From positions 62,001-126,000 of the forward strand of contig NZ_JANLNW010000071.1 in assembly GCF_025465945.1 (NCBI RefSeq): DNA of 64,000 nucleotides, given 5' to 3'. The DNA is from Pseudomonas sp. 6D_7.1_Bac1. GTDB lineage: Bacteria; Pseudomonadota; Gammaproteobacteria; Pseudomonadales; Pseudomonadaceae. Positions within the stretch are counted from its first letter, which is position 1. Each line of letters starts with the position of its first letter. Positions 50,713 through 58,056 of the stretch are shown piece by piece. A model generated the notes under the pieces. It had not been told where the DNA came from and did no database searches. It was given only the letters and a program-made list of their open reading frames with translations. A program made the position numbers and the translations under genes.

Positions 50713-51393
50713 TTAGGATCTTGATTGGATTAGCTCCGGTCCGTCGTTTCTTACATTTCCCACGGCCTGACTGACCCTAAACCACTCGAAGGTTTCCGAA
50801 GGCTCACTCTGATGTAACAGCATCAGCTCGGCGCGCTCCTTTGGTGTGGCCATGTCCAGCCATTCTCTGGCCAATTCAGGCGCTAGCACCACTGGTCGCC
50901 GGTCATGGATATCCACCATACCGCCGGCGCTGTCGGCGGTGATGATCACAAAGCCGTCATGCTCTTCAGGGCCTTCATCGGCGTCGGGGAATTGGCCAAT
51001 GACGGCACACAGAATCGGTGCGCCATCCCGGCGCCGAATGAGATAGGGTTGCTTCTTTGGTCCGCCTTCATCGACCCATTCGAACCAGTTGTCGATGGGT
51101 GTGATGGCGCGGTGTGGCCAGATCGCCCGAAAGAATGCGCCGTGCGCGACCTTCTCGACCCTGGCATTGATCGGTGCTGCGCGATCCTTCGCCCAGTGCG
51201 GACGCCATCCCCAGCGCACCCGGTCAGCGTGCAGGGTGTCGCCTTCGATGTGGAACAAGGCAACCTGCGTCGACGGCGCGACGTTGTACCGTTCGAGCGG
51301 CTGCTCACCGACGGTGCTGACCAGGGCATTGGGCATGCTCAGCGCCGCAACGAAGTCGTGGATGCCGCGGTACTGGGAAAGTCGTCCGCACAT
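50713..51393 (-). CDS. SRAP (SOS response-associated peptidase, HMCES/YedK family)
   Basis: The 226-residue protein has catalytic Cys2 in MCGRLSQY, Asn in PINARVEKV, Glu in PIDNWFEWVD and His in MVDIHDRRPVVL. SRAP proteins bond covalently to abasic sites in single-stranded DNA and shield them. The start is ATG 51393, since the Cys must be residue 2; the open frame runs further upstream. It is the second gene after an unknown one, and both follow a LexA-like box, fitting its SOS role. Confidence 0.92.
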   Translation of the reverse strand: MCGRLSQYRGIHDFVAALSMPNALVSTVGEQPLERYNVAPSTQVALFHIEGDTLHADRVRWGWRPHWAKDRAAPINARVEKVAHGAFFRAIWPHRAITPIDNWFEWVDEGGPKKQPYLIRRRDGAPILCAVIGQFPDADEGPEEHDGFVIITADSAGGMVDIHDRRPVVLAPELAREWLDMATPKERAELMLLHQSEPSETFEWFRVSQAVGNVRNDGPELIQSRS

Positions 51394-51416
51394 TGCCTCG
51401 TCCTCACGTAGTGCTT

Positions 51417-52145
51417 TCAGCGTAGACCAGTGAATACCTGCTTCGTTACAAACCCTTTGCCGACGCAAGTCGGGCAATCGTCGCGTTGTCCGAAATGATC
51501 AAGGCAGGACGGGCAAGTGTGAAACCTTGCCAGGTCGAGAAGCGGGCGTGCCTTTTCGAACGTGCGGAGATTGTGGTTCTCTTGGGCGACTTGGGCTGTG
51601 TCGACCAGGGCACGGTACAGGTCGGGATCCTCGATCGGCTTGTAAATGACACCATCGACAACTCGCTGAGTCTCGACGAGGTCGCACACCGTTCCGTCAG
51701 GCATGGTCAGTGTGAGGCCTGTAATTCTCGCAATTGCGCAGGATGTATTGAACACCAGGTTTGCTCCGTCGGCATCCGGATAAACTTTGCCGTCATAGCT
51801 AGTCCGGCACGGGTCGGCAAGTGAGCTTGCGAAGTCGAAAATGGATCGACCGATACGTCCGAATAGTTCGGTTGTCCCATGCGCCACAACGTCATAGGAA
51901 GAGGCGCCACAGTAGCGTGGCGGCGAATCATGCAGTTCCTCGACGACGTGCCAATAGGCGGCGTTCGCCAGTTCATCCATATCGAATTGCTCAAGCTTGT
52001 CGATCAAGCCTTCGGCGGCTAGGCCCTTGCTCATGGAGTGAAGAGTCTGGCGATACGCCTCCGGGTTTTGAATTCGGAAGGAGGGGTTGTCGAGGGTCGA
52101 GCGCCACTGCTGAAGTCTCAGCGCTTTTGCCTGGTCGAAATTCAT
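51417..52145 (-). CDS. Unknown protein with C-terminal zinc ribbon, SRAP partner
   Basis: The 242-residue protein (MNFDQAKALRLQQWRSTLDN...) is not recognised. The last part contains CPSCLDHFGQRDDCPTC, a four-Cys zinc-binding ribbon, near residues 215-231. The middle has HVVEELHDSPPRYCGASSYD and no membrane segments. The start is ATG 52145; the upstream ATG at 52166 has no site. It is the first gene of a two-gene operon with SRAP. A DNA-damage role is inferred from the pairing and LexA-like box. Confidence 0.6.
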   Translation of the reverse strand: MNFDQAKALRLQQWRSTLDNPSFRIQNPEAYRQTLHSMSKGLAAEGLIDKLEQFDMDELANAAYWHVVEELHDSPPRYCGASSYDVVAHGTTELFGRIGRSIFDFASSLADPCRTSYDGKVYPDADGANLVFNTSCAIARITGLTLTMPDGTVCDLVETQRVVDGVIYKPIEDPDLYRALVDTAQVAQENHNLRTFEKARPLLDLARFHTCPSCLDHFGQRDDCPTCVGKGFVTKQVFTGLR

Positions 52146-52169
52146 GGGGACTAATTCACTGCACATACA

Positions 52170-52185
52170 CTGGTTTTATGTACAG
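52170..52185. promoter_or_regulatory. LexA-like box before the SRAP operon
   Basis: CTGGTTTTATGTACAG differs from CTGT-N8-ACAG by one base. It is 24 bases before the start codon at 52145. Weak match, but its place and the SOS nature of SRAP support it. Confidence 0.6.
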
Positions 52186-52288
52186 TAATTCAGCCGTGTG
52201 ATTGCGGCGAGGGTTGGGCGACGAACAGCAGCTTTTAGGCGTCCGGAATTCGCTCATCGGACCTGGTACTGTCAGATGCTCCCCCTGG

Positions 52289-52645
52289 TCACATGTTGCG
52301 TATCGCGTCATTCTCGTCAAGTACGAACTCTAGTCCAATGCCCACTTCCTTTAGCACCTCTGCTGCACGATCAATGAAGAACTCGCCTTGCTCTGGCAGC
52401 TCATACAAGCCGTTGATGCGAATGATGGGGTGCTTCCCAAGTGCGTTGGGGATCTCGGTGTAGATCTCGCCGCTCTCGATGAATGCAACGTAGGTATTGA
52501 GCTTGTCTTGAAGCAGTTGCAGGTGTTCGCCTTGCTCAGCTTTCCCGCCCCATTCAAGGTGGTCAGAAATATACAACACCACGTTGTCAGGTTCCCAAGT
52601 GGGGATTGCCCAGATATCAATCACCTGTGGATTTGTAATGGACAT
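52289..52645 (-). CDS. DUF6572 protein, probable immunity protein
   Basis: The 118-residue protein (MSITNPQVIDIWAIPTWEPD, VLYISDHLEWGGKAEQGEHL, LQLLQDKLNTYVAFIESGEI) matches DUF6572. Members often follow toxin genes in polymorphic toxin loci. It is 10 bases behind the bacteriocin stop and in the same operon, so it probably protects the producing cell. GGGAG lies 5 bases before ATG 52645. Confidence 0.72.
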   Translation of the reverse strand: MSITNPQVIDIWAIPTWEPDNVVLYISDHLEWGGKAEQGEHLQLLQDKLNTYVAFIESGEIYTEIPNALGKHPIIRINGLYELPEQGEFFIDRAAEVLKEVGIGLEFVLDENDAIRNM

Positions 52646-52655
52646 GTCTGCTCCC

Positions 52656-53855
52656 TCAGGGTTTTGGTCGAACAATTTCGACTCTGGTTGGTGGGATTAC
52701 GGTGCCCCCGGGAAAGCCGGGTTTCCCTTTGCCTACAACGACTGCACCGCTTTCTTCGATCTCTGGATACGCCAGTTTTTGGTTACGAGTCAGTGGCGCT
52801 GTATCAGACGATTTGCATTCGATGCAGGAAATGTTGCCGTCTGCATCCCGCCCTAGCATATCGAATCTCGTGCGTACTCCGCTTTTGGTCTTGGCCGTCA
52901 CTTCTCGGCCCACTTCGGGCGTTGTTTCGCGTAGCTCGTCGTACTTGGAGTCTTCAAAGGCCTTGCCCTTCTCCTTGTTCTTCTCCAACTGCGTACTGAG
53001 CACAATGTAGATTGGCTCAATGCCCGAGTCAGGGAACCAAATAATTGCATCTTGGAAGTCAGGGGGATGCGCAGGATTCGCCAGCACCGTGTCAGATTGT
53101 GCTGTCGGTGGGTACACCCAAACAGGTGGCAACTGTGGGGCGCCTTCCAGTGCAGGAATACCTAGTACACCGTCAGGGCTTGCCGCTGGCGTCCAAGTGA
53201 GCCCAATGCCGTTGCCAATGTCAGCAACAAATTTCTCGCCGACTTTCTCGCCCTTGATGATGGGGACATTTTCCCATTCCGCTTTACCGCCCGTGTAGAA
53301 GCCGTAAGCGTTAACGGAGCCGTCCGGCAATGTCTTCACGTTGACCCGCACACGGGTGCGGCCAGTTTCAAGCGTTGCGTACTGGTCGTTCGTGTAGAAG
53401 GCGCTGTCGGGTGAAATACTGGTGTTCGGTATCAGCATCCCAACCGTACCCATTACAAAGCCAGAAGCAACAACGCCTGATCCTTTTAGCAGGCTCAGTG
53501 ACAGCGACCCACCAAGACGTTGAGCAATTGCACTGCCAGTAGCAGACCCGCCCACCAGTTGCAGTGGGGTGCCTTGGGCGGTAATTGTGGCCCCGGTGGC
53601 CAGCACTGCCCACAACCCGTAGTCGGCCAGTTTCTCAACAGGCACAAACCCGGCTGGGTTCTTGTGATTGATTACGCCGTCAGGGAGGTTACAGCTCTTG
53701 GCGAACACACAGCCCATGGTGTCGGGCTTGTCTTCTGGCTTCGGTGCAAGGTCTTTGTATTCCGCCCAACGCTGGGCATTGATATCAACAGGCTCTACGC
53801 CGCTGTTGTGACTAGCCGAGTTGGGCAAAGCTGGTTTGGGCACATAACCGGACAT
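52656..53855 (-). CDS. S-type pyocin-like bacteriocin with C-terminal nuclease
   Basis: The 399-residue toxin has an N-terminal region with Pro and Asn but no visible TonB box or large receptor domain. A pyocin S-type translocation domain follows (GGSATGSAIAQRLGGSLSLS, TVGMLIPNTSISPD, RVRVNVKTLPDGSVNAYGFY). The C-terminal 110 residues form a nuclease of PD-(D/E)xK type: RFDMLGRDADGN (Asp332) and IECKSS (Glu346, Lys348). The family-like end is VVVGKGKPGFPGGTVIPPT. The start has AAAGGA 8 bases upstream. It would kill related cells by cutting DNA. The usual pyocin HNH domain is replaced, and receptor binding may use another part. Confidence 0.8.
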   Translation of the reverse strand: MSGYVPKPALPNSASHNSGVEPVDINAQRWAEYKDLAPKPEDKPDTMGCVFAKSCNLPDGVINHKNPAGFVPVEKLADYGLWAVLATGATITAQGTPLQLVGGSATGSAIAQRLGGSLSLSLLKGSGVVASGFVMGTVGMLIPNTSISPDSAFYTNDQYATLETGRTRVRVNVKTLPDGSVNAYGFYTGGKAEWENVPIIKGEKVGEKFVADIGNGIGLTWTPAASPDGVLGIPALEGAPQLPPVWVYPPTAQSDTVLANPAHPPDFQDAIIWFPDSGIEPIYIVLSTQLEKNKEKGKAFEDSKYDELRETTPEVGREVTAKTKSGVRTRFDMLGRDADGNISCIECKSSDTAPLTRNQKLAYPEIEESGAVVVGKGKPGFPGGTVIPPTRVEIVRPKP

Positions 53856-54123
53856 GCAGCTTCCTTTCGTCCTTGGGGAATTCCAGCCTGTAGCTGGGCA
53901 GCATCGACGTTACCGGGAAGCTCAAGCACTGGCTGTAGGACAATTCCTAATTGCAGTGCTGAATGTTCCCAGATCCATGTCATCGCAGGGAACGGATGGT
54001 AACCGCACTAGCATGAGGGTTTGAATGGTGGCATTTTGCGCACCCGCTGCCATCGTTATGAAAGTTGGCTTCTGGCTGATTGCAATCATCATTGCGGGCC
54101 GGGCACAGGTAATTGGAGTGATC
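53856..54123. other. Upstream region of the bacteriocin gene
   Basis: 268 bases without a clear gene. A short hydrophobic frame on the plus strand (54025-54219) overlaps the end of the lipoprotein gene and has no good ribosome site. No LexA or PrtN box of good quality is visible, so bacteriocin control is open. Confidence 0.45.
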
Positions 54124-54645
54124 TCAGAACTGGGCAGTGGGCGCTTTCGAGCAATGGTAAGTCGCGGGAGCGCTGCCATATACCACGCCATCATCGTAAT
54201 AACGATAGTCGCCGTTTAGCCGGTTCAAAGTGTGATGCTCCAACGTTGGCTTGCCAGTCACCGGGTTTTGAACGCCAGAAGTCCATTTGACCTCGTCCTC
54301 GGTGACGGCTGCGGCCAGTCCATTCGCTGCTTTCAAAGCAATATCTAGATGGATCGTTGTTGTAAAGCGCTGTCCGTAAATCTCTGCCTCGCAAAGCAAG
54401 TCAAGTGGCCCGGTAGTGGGGGCGGCGGCCGAAGAGGCAGAAGAGGCAGAAGAGGCGGGAGTGTTTGGTGTTGGCTCTTGTGAAGAAACTACCAGGCCAG
54501 CTGCCTTTACAACGGCGATCGCCTTTTCCAGAGGGATGGGCTTTTCAGAGCCCAGGATGCAACTTTGAATGTCGTCAAATTTGCGGTCGCACCCGCTTAG
54601 GGCTAGCAACATGCAGGCTCCTCCGAGAATAGTTATTTTTCTCAT
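54124..54645 (-). CDS. Hypothetical lipoprotein
   Basis: The 173-residue protein has a lipoprotein signal KITILGGACMLLALSGC (lipobox LSGC). A low-complexity Ala/Ser/Pro linker (TPNTPASSASSASSAAAPTT) follows, then a beta-rich domain (LLCEAEIYGQRFTTTIHLDI, NRLNGDYRYYDDGVVYGSAP). Family not recognised. It lies within the cargo arm, with an A/T-rich start region. Confidence 0.65.
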   Translation of the reverse strand: MRKITILGGACMLLALSGCDRKFDDIQSCILGSEKPIPLEKAIAVVKAAGLVVSSQEPTPNTPASSASSASSAAAPTTGPLDLLCEAEIYGQRFTTTIHLDIALKAANGLAAAVTEDEVKWTSGVQNPVTGKPTLEHHTLNRLNGDYRYYDDGVVYGSAPATYHCSKAPTAQF

Positions 54646-54688
54646 ATGATCTCCATTGAAAAATTAAGGGCGTATGGCGCAAAGCCAA

Positions 54689-55057
54689 CTACTCGATCAT
54701 ATGGAAATCGTCACGTTTCCTGGGATCCGTGGTTCCACCTCGGCAGTTTTGGCCGCGCATAGGCTTCAGTCCTGGAAGAAAGACCAGGCCTTCCGCTTCT
54801 AAGGCGAACGACAAGGCTTGCATCGTGACCTGTCGCAATGTCCGCCGGCCTTCTTCAAGCTCTCTGATTGCCTTGACTGAAACCCCGGACCGGAATGAGA
54901 GTGCCTCTACTGACCAATTCAGCATGGCGCGAGCAGCGGCGCAGTGGACTGTCGAGAAGGACAACGGTAAATCATCTAATGAAGGGCCGGGTCCCCATTC
55001 GATTCCCGCTTCCTTCAGCGCTCTGATCTGCTGCAGGTCGATAATTTTCCCCGCCAT
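54689..55057 (-). CDS. XRE-like helix-turn-helix protein behind a LexA box
   Basis: The 122-residue protein has a helix-turn-helix AARAMLNWSVEALSFRSGVSVKAIRELEEGRRTLR, with typical tail LSFALEAEGLVFLPG. Its start is ATG 55057 (MAGKIIDLQQIRALKEAGI). A perfect LexA box lies 19 bases upstream, so it is a secondary SOS-switched regulator of the cargo. Possible targets are the lipoprotein and bacteriocin genes downstream in the same direction. Confidence 0.72.
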   Translation of the reverse strand: MAGKIIDLQQIRALKEAGIEWGPGPSLDDLPLSFSTVHCAAARAMLNWSVEALSFRSGVSVKAIRELEEGRRTLRQVTMQALSFALEAEGLVFLPGLKPMRGQNCRGGTTDPRKRDDFHMIE

Positions 55058-55075
55058 TGCACAATCTCCCGAGTG

Positions 55076-55091
55076 CTGTTTATTTGTACAG
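55076..55091. promoter_or_regulatory. LexA box before the helix-turn-helix gene
   Basis: CTGTTTATTTGTACAG matches CTGT-N8-ACAG exactly with an AT-rich centre. Confidence 0.78.
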
Positions 55092-55230
55092 TAAAGCACG
55101 GAGCGCAAGACGATGATAGTGCGTCACGATGAACCTGGACGAGTCGCCGTGGTACGGAATTGGGGGGGCGTGCAGCTAATGATGTGGTGATCGCGGGGAT
55201 GATTCAGGAAGAGCTGAGGGTCTAGATGCT

Positions 55231-55291
55231 GGTGTCTGTTCAGTTCATTCGGAGTCTGCGAAAAACAGAAACAGGCACCTTAACAGACACC
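55231..55291. repeat. Inverted repeat next to the tRNA fragment
   Basis: GGTGTCTGTT (55231-55240) and AACAGACACC (55282-55291) are perfect inverted repeats, with a related AACAGGCACC-like copy near 55270-55278. Such TGTCTGTT repeats are common just downstream of tRNA genes that host integrases of the P4 type, which points to an old att region. Confidence 0.5.
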
Positions 55292-55328
55292 TAGTTGACG
55301 CGGGGAAGGCTGGAGGCCTTGAAAACAG

Positions 55329-55380
55329 TGGAGCGGGTGAAGGGAATCGAACCCTCGTTATCAGCTTGGGAAACTGATAT
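55329..55380 (-). pseudogene. tRNA-Gly(CCC) 3' fragment
   Basis: On the minus strand 52 bases match the 3' part of tRNA-Gly with anticodon CCC. They include the anticodon arm (CAGTTTCCCAAGCTG), variable loop, T arm (AGGGTTCGATTCCCTT) and acceptor with TCCA. The D arm and 5' acceptor strand are missing. This is what an integrase attachment site leaves. It lies inside the prophage, 1.6 kb from its right end, where no host tRNA gene is expected. Confidence 0.82.
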
Positions 55381-55391
55381 CGGAGTGACGA

Positions 55392-56516
55392 TTAACGACG
55401 AATCATGTTCGCAAGTTTCGATCCGAGATAATCAGCGACGAGAATGGAGAACTCTTGCGCGCGTTCAGTTGGAATGATGCCTTCTTTCGGAATACCCATT
55501 GACTCGCACGCATGTTCGAAAGCATTGCTGGTCTCTCGCTCTAGGTATCGAGATTGATTGCGCTTATAGATGATACCGAATCCCTCATCGAGGGCGGCGG
55601 TATAGGTTTCATCCGTCACCGCTTGATTGATCCGGATCAATTCTAGCTCATCGTCGGACAGATTGAGGTCGACGCTAAGGTCGAGGCCAGTGCCGTTTGC
55701 GGGGTTAAAGGCGTAAGTAGTATTTACTGTGGGGCCATCATATTGTTCACTCAGGATCACTACGATCCGTGACATGGAAAAATACTCAACATATCCTAGA
55801 AGTTGCCGCTTAGAGGGGATGCCGACAACGCTAACGCAATTAAAGGCGTGCGTTGACGGTCGATTCGCGATCAAGTCGCGCAGATAAAAAAATGCGTAAG
55901 GTGGCGTTACGGTATCGTTCTTCAAGTATTGCATAGCCGCATCGCAGGATTGAGCACTCACGCCAGCAGCTGCAGCCAATGCGACAGTAGTTTTGACCAT
56001 TGAACGGCCGGCTAGCTCTCCGCCAAATTGCGCGGAAAAGGTCACGGGTGACTCCAGGGGCGTCTCTGTTACCGTCATGGCGCTCAAAAATGAATCCACA
56101 TTCACCTTCGGATTCTTTTTTGCGGCCTGCTTGACCATTTTATGAGCTGTTGGCTTATCCCTTGCCGTTATATTTATTTTTATGCCTTTTTCGCCTGGCT
56201 CAGCCCTATAAGTGGCGTTCGAGATTGTCATGCTGCCATCAGGCAGCAAGAGGTAATTCTCACCATCGATAGTCTGAATCTTGATATTCGGTGGCGTCCC
56301 TCGTTCTCGATCAACGCCGTGCATCATCGCGAGGTGGGAAAACTGCTGCCAAATCTCAGCATCCCAGCTATCGCCCGAACGGCTATTGCAATCAATGCAG
56401 ATGAACGATCGAATTTTCCGTCGACCACCGATCGAGTGCGGAATAATGTGCTCACGAGAGTCGTTGGCATATTCAATTCGCTTTTCGCAGAGCGCACAGC
56501 TGCTTGCGTTGTCCAT
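55392..56516 (-). CDS. HNH-type nuclease-like protein
   Basis: The 374-residue protein has an N-terminal zinc-bound HNH motif: CALCEK, REHIIPHSIGG, FICIDCNSRSG. The C-terminal 280 residues (PNIKIQTIDGENYLLLPDGS, TVALAAAAGVSAQSCDAAM...) are unlike known domains by eye. HNH proteins of this form occur as defence or homing genes. ATG 56516 is used because MDNASSCALCEKRI is a natural start. Codon use and GC are lower than the phage structural genes. It lies between the tRNA fragment and the right att. Confidence 0.75.
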   Translation of the reverse strand: MDNASSCALCEKRIEYANDSREHIIPHSIGGRRKIRSFICIDCNSRSGDSWDAEIWQQFSHLAMMHGVDRERGTPPNIKIQTIDGENYLLLPDGSMTISNATYRAEPGEKGIKINITARDKPTAHKMVKQAAKKNPKVNVDSFLSAMTVTETPLESPVTFSAQFGGELAGRSMVKTTVALAAAAGVSAQSCDAAMQYLKNDTVTPPYAFFYLRDLIANRPSTHAFNCVSVVGIPSKRQLLGYVEYFSMSRIVVILSEQYDGPTVNTTYAFNPANGTGLDLSVDLNLSDDELELIRINQAVTDETYTAALDEGFGIIYKRNQSRYLERETSNAFEHACESMGIPKEGIIPTERAQEFSILVADYLGSKLANMIRR

Positions 56517-56978
56517 GGCGGTTCCTTGAATAGGTGATAGCGCTTCTGGAAACAGTACCACGAAGAGAAGGGTAAGCCGCCCCTAGGTGGCGTTTGAAAA
56601 TCTTAACTGGAACGAGAGGGAGTTAGGGCAAAATTAGGGCATATTCGAGACCGCTATAGGCAGCAGAAAGCCTTAAGTTTTCACTGAAAATGCCATATTC
56701 AATGGCCTTGAGTGTCCCTACTTTATAAAACACACAAAGCTCTGCTGTCCTCGTCGGGATGGCAGAGCTTTTTTCGTCTGGGTGGAAGGGTTGTCTGTTG
56801 TGAATGAGTTTTAGGATTGGAGGGCGCGGCACTGTCGACAAAGTTTGCCGGCGGAATTTGGTGAGGGCACCATCCGACTCACTCAGCTTTCTGTATTGGT
56901 GGTACAAAAATGGTACGCATTGAATTTGAAGTGGAATCTAAGCCTTTATTTACGGGCTGATGCTGGAAAGTCGTTCCC
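56517..56978. other. Non-coding right end of the prophage
   Basis: No gene is visible in these 462 bases. A strong hairpin terminator lies at 56736-56775, preceded by a TATAAA hexamer at 56725. A GGTGGTAC integrase-type repeat lies at 56898. Confidence 0.6.
56736..56775. terminator. Terminator near prophage right end
   Basis: AAAGCTCTGC pairs with GCAGAGCTTT around a loop TGTCCTCGTCGGGATG, then a T run follows. It may end a short RNA starting near 56735 or simply insulate the prophage. Confidence 0.75.
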
Positions 56979-57004
56979 ATCCATCATCGGAGCGACGGCG
57001 AAGC
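56979..57004. repeat. attR half of the dusA attachment repeat
   Basis: This copy, like attL, encodes FAVAPMMD on the minus strand, the dusA motif. A 44-codon frame (56946-57080, minus) reads through it from an ATG to an early stop, so it is a truncated dusA-like start. Chromosome genes follow to its right. Confidence 0.72.
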
Positions 57005-57372
57005 AACAGAGCAAATCTTGCCGATTGAATCTAGCTTCAAACACACCACACCTGCATCGGACATTTCCTGCAACCTGCATCGTTTTTAGCTGCTATATCG
57101 CCAATCACCTCAGCAGATAACCTTCCCCAGTCGCTGCAAAATCAGCGGCCGGATGTGGAAGTCCGTTCTATAGCTAAAGGCGCCCAAGCGCCCATAAACA
57201 CATGTCGGCGTTTTTTTATGCCAACATTGTCGTGTTATGGCGGCTGTGCGCGGGGCACTCCCGAGTGCGCCGGGATCCTTTAGCACCCCGGTCTTCCACA
57301 CCTGCGGACAGCTGCCACCCTCATGTGGAAGTGAGATTGGCAGTTCACTGAATTGCTAAAGGAGCTTCACCC
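57005..57372. other. Non-coding leader region before the DUF6124 gene
   Basis: It contains two structural parts. GGCGCCCAAGCGCC near 57180 is followed by a T run (57208-57218), a probable terminator. A leader at about 57240-57360 has paired arms CTTCCACA (near 57291) and TGTGGAAG (near 57323), and a GC-rich stem CCGGG...CCCGG. I recall similar leaders in front of DUF6124 genes of the P. fluorescens group. No gene is visible. Confidence 0.55.
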
Positions 57373-57687
57373 ATGAAAAAGATCACCCCCAATCCCCCCA
57401 ATCCCCCCAATCCCCCCGAAACCCCAGCCGTTTCTGATTCTGCGGACCCCACCACCCACCTCTTCACCATCGCCCCCAACGTCGACACCGAAACCTTGCT
57501 GATCCACGCCTCCGAAACCCTCGCCTCCCTAAACGCCATGACCACCGACCTAGCCTTCGAGCTCGAAGGTTCGCAGCGCCATGTGGCGTTGGCGATGCAG
57601 CAGTTAGTGGTGCTGGGTGAATTGCTGGTGAACCGGGCGCTGGAACATCTCGACACGCCTGCATCGGCGTCGGCCACTCGCCACTGA
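57373..57687 (+). CDS. DUF6124 family protein with C-tract repeat
   Basis: The 104-residue protein has an N-terminal NPPNPPNPPE repeat and a helical body typical of DUF6124: TIAPNVDTETLLIHASETLA, then LNAMTTDLAFELEGSQRHVA and LGELLVNRALEHL. The repeat is coded by three perfect AATCCCCCC units (57391-57417). Its function is not known. A further small gene follows 35 bases later. Confidence 0.82.
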   Translation: MKKITPNPPNPPNPPETPAVSDSADPTTHLFTIAPNVDTETLLIHASETLASLNAMTTDLAFELEGSQRHVALAMQQLVVLGELLVNRALEHLDTPASASATRH

Positions 57688-57722
57688 GCGCTCACGCGGG
57701 TTCATTCAATGGAGGTTCTGTC

Positions 57723-57989
57723 ATGGCTCGATACATGCCGATCACCGGTATTGACTGCACAATCCCATCCTTGCTGATCGACACCGAAGCGCCGGTCGAT
57801 GTGCTGCACGACACGGCGGCGTATCGCATTCGCAGCGTGACGCAATTGCTGGAAACGCTTTCCCAGGGCGAGGGGATCAGTCGTGATGCGTTGCTGTTGC
57901 AGGACTTTGCGCGGGTGTTGGCGATTACGCTGCGCGATGGGTGTGATGTGATGGATGTGGTGGGGCGACGCTTGCACGCTCAGGTTTGA
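57723..57989 (+). CDS. Small conserved protein, unknown
   Basis: The 88-residue protein (YMPITGIDCTIPSLLIDTEA, VDVLHDTAAYRIRSVTQLLE, FARVLAITLRDGCDVMDVVG) has no motif I can name. GGAGG lies 7-8 bases before the ATG. It is probably co-transcribed with the DUF6124 gene and is common beside it in related strains, as far as I recall. Confidence 0.65.
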   Translation: MARYMPITGIDCTIPSLLIDTEAPVDVLHDTAAYRIRSVTQLLETLSQGEGISRDALLLQDFARVLAITLRDGCDVMDVVGRRLHAQV

Positions 57990-58056
57990 TAGCCGTTACA
58001 AAAATGGGCGACCTCAACGGGTCGCCCCACATTCTTCGACAACGTGTTTTCGGTGT

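Larger units (their letters stand above)
13062..57004. mobile_element. Prophage in dusA, about 44 kb, lambda-type head and P2-type contractile tail
   Basis: The boundaries are set by a 26-bp imperfect direct repeat at 13062-13087 and 56979-57004. Inside are an integrase next to dusA, early operons around a CI/Cro switch, a replication module, a lambda-like packaging and head module, a P2-like contractile tail module, lysis genes and an accessory arm. All essential virion genes appear full length, so it could be functional. AT-rich islands at 19.4-20.9 kb and in the 49.3-56.6 kb arm look more recently acquired. Confidence 0.88.

Noticed and set aside
54025..54219. 64-codon hydrophobic frame on the plus strand, possible small membrane toxin
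   Set aside because: Overlaps the end of the lipoprotein gene antisense and lacks a ribosome site; not strong enough to list.
55201..55230. GCTGAGGGTCTAGATGCTGG as the prophage right end (resembles GCTGAAGCGTCTAGACACTG at attL)
   Set aside because: The match needs a gap and is short; the 21 of 26 match at 56979 covers the dusA motif itself and is in better context.
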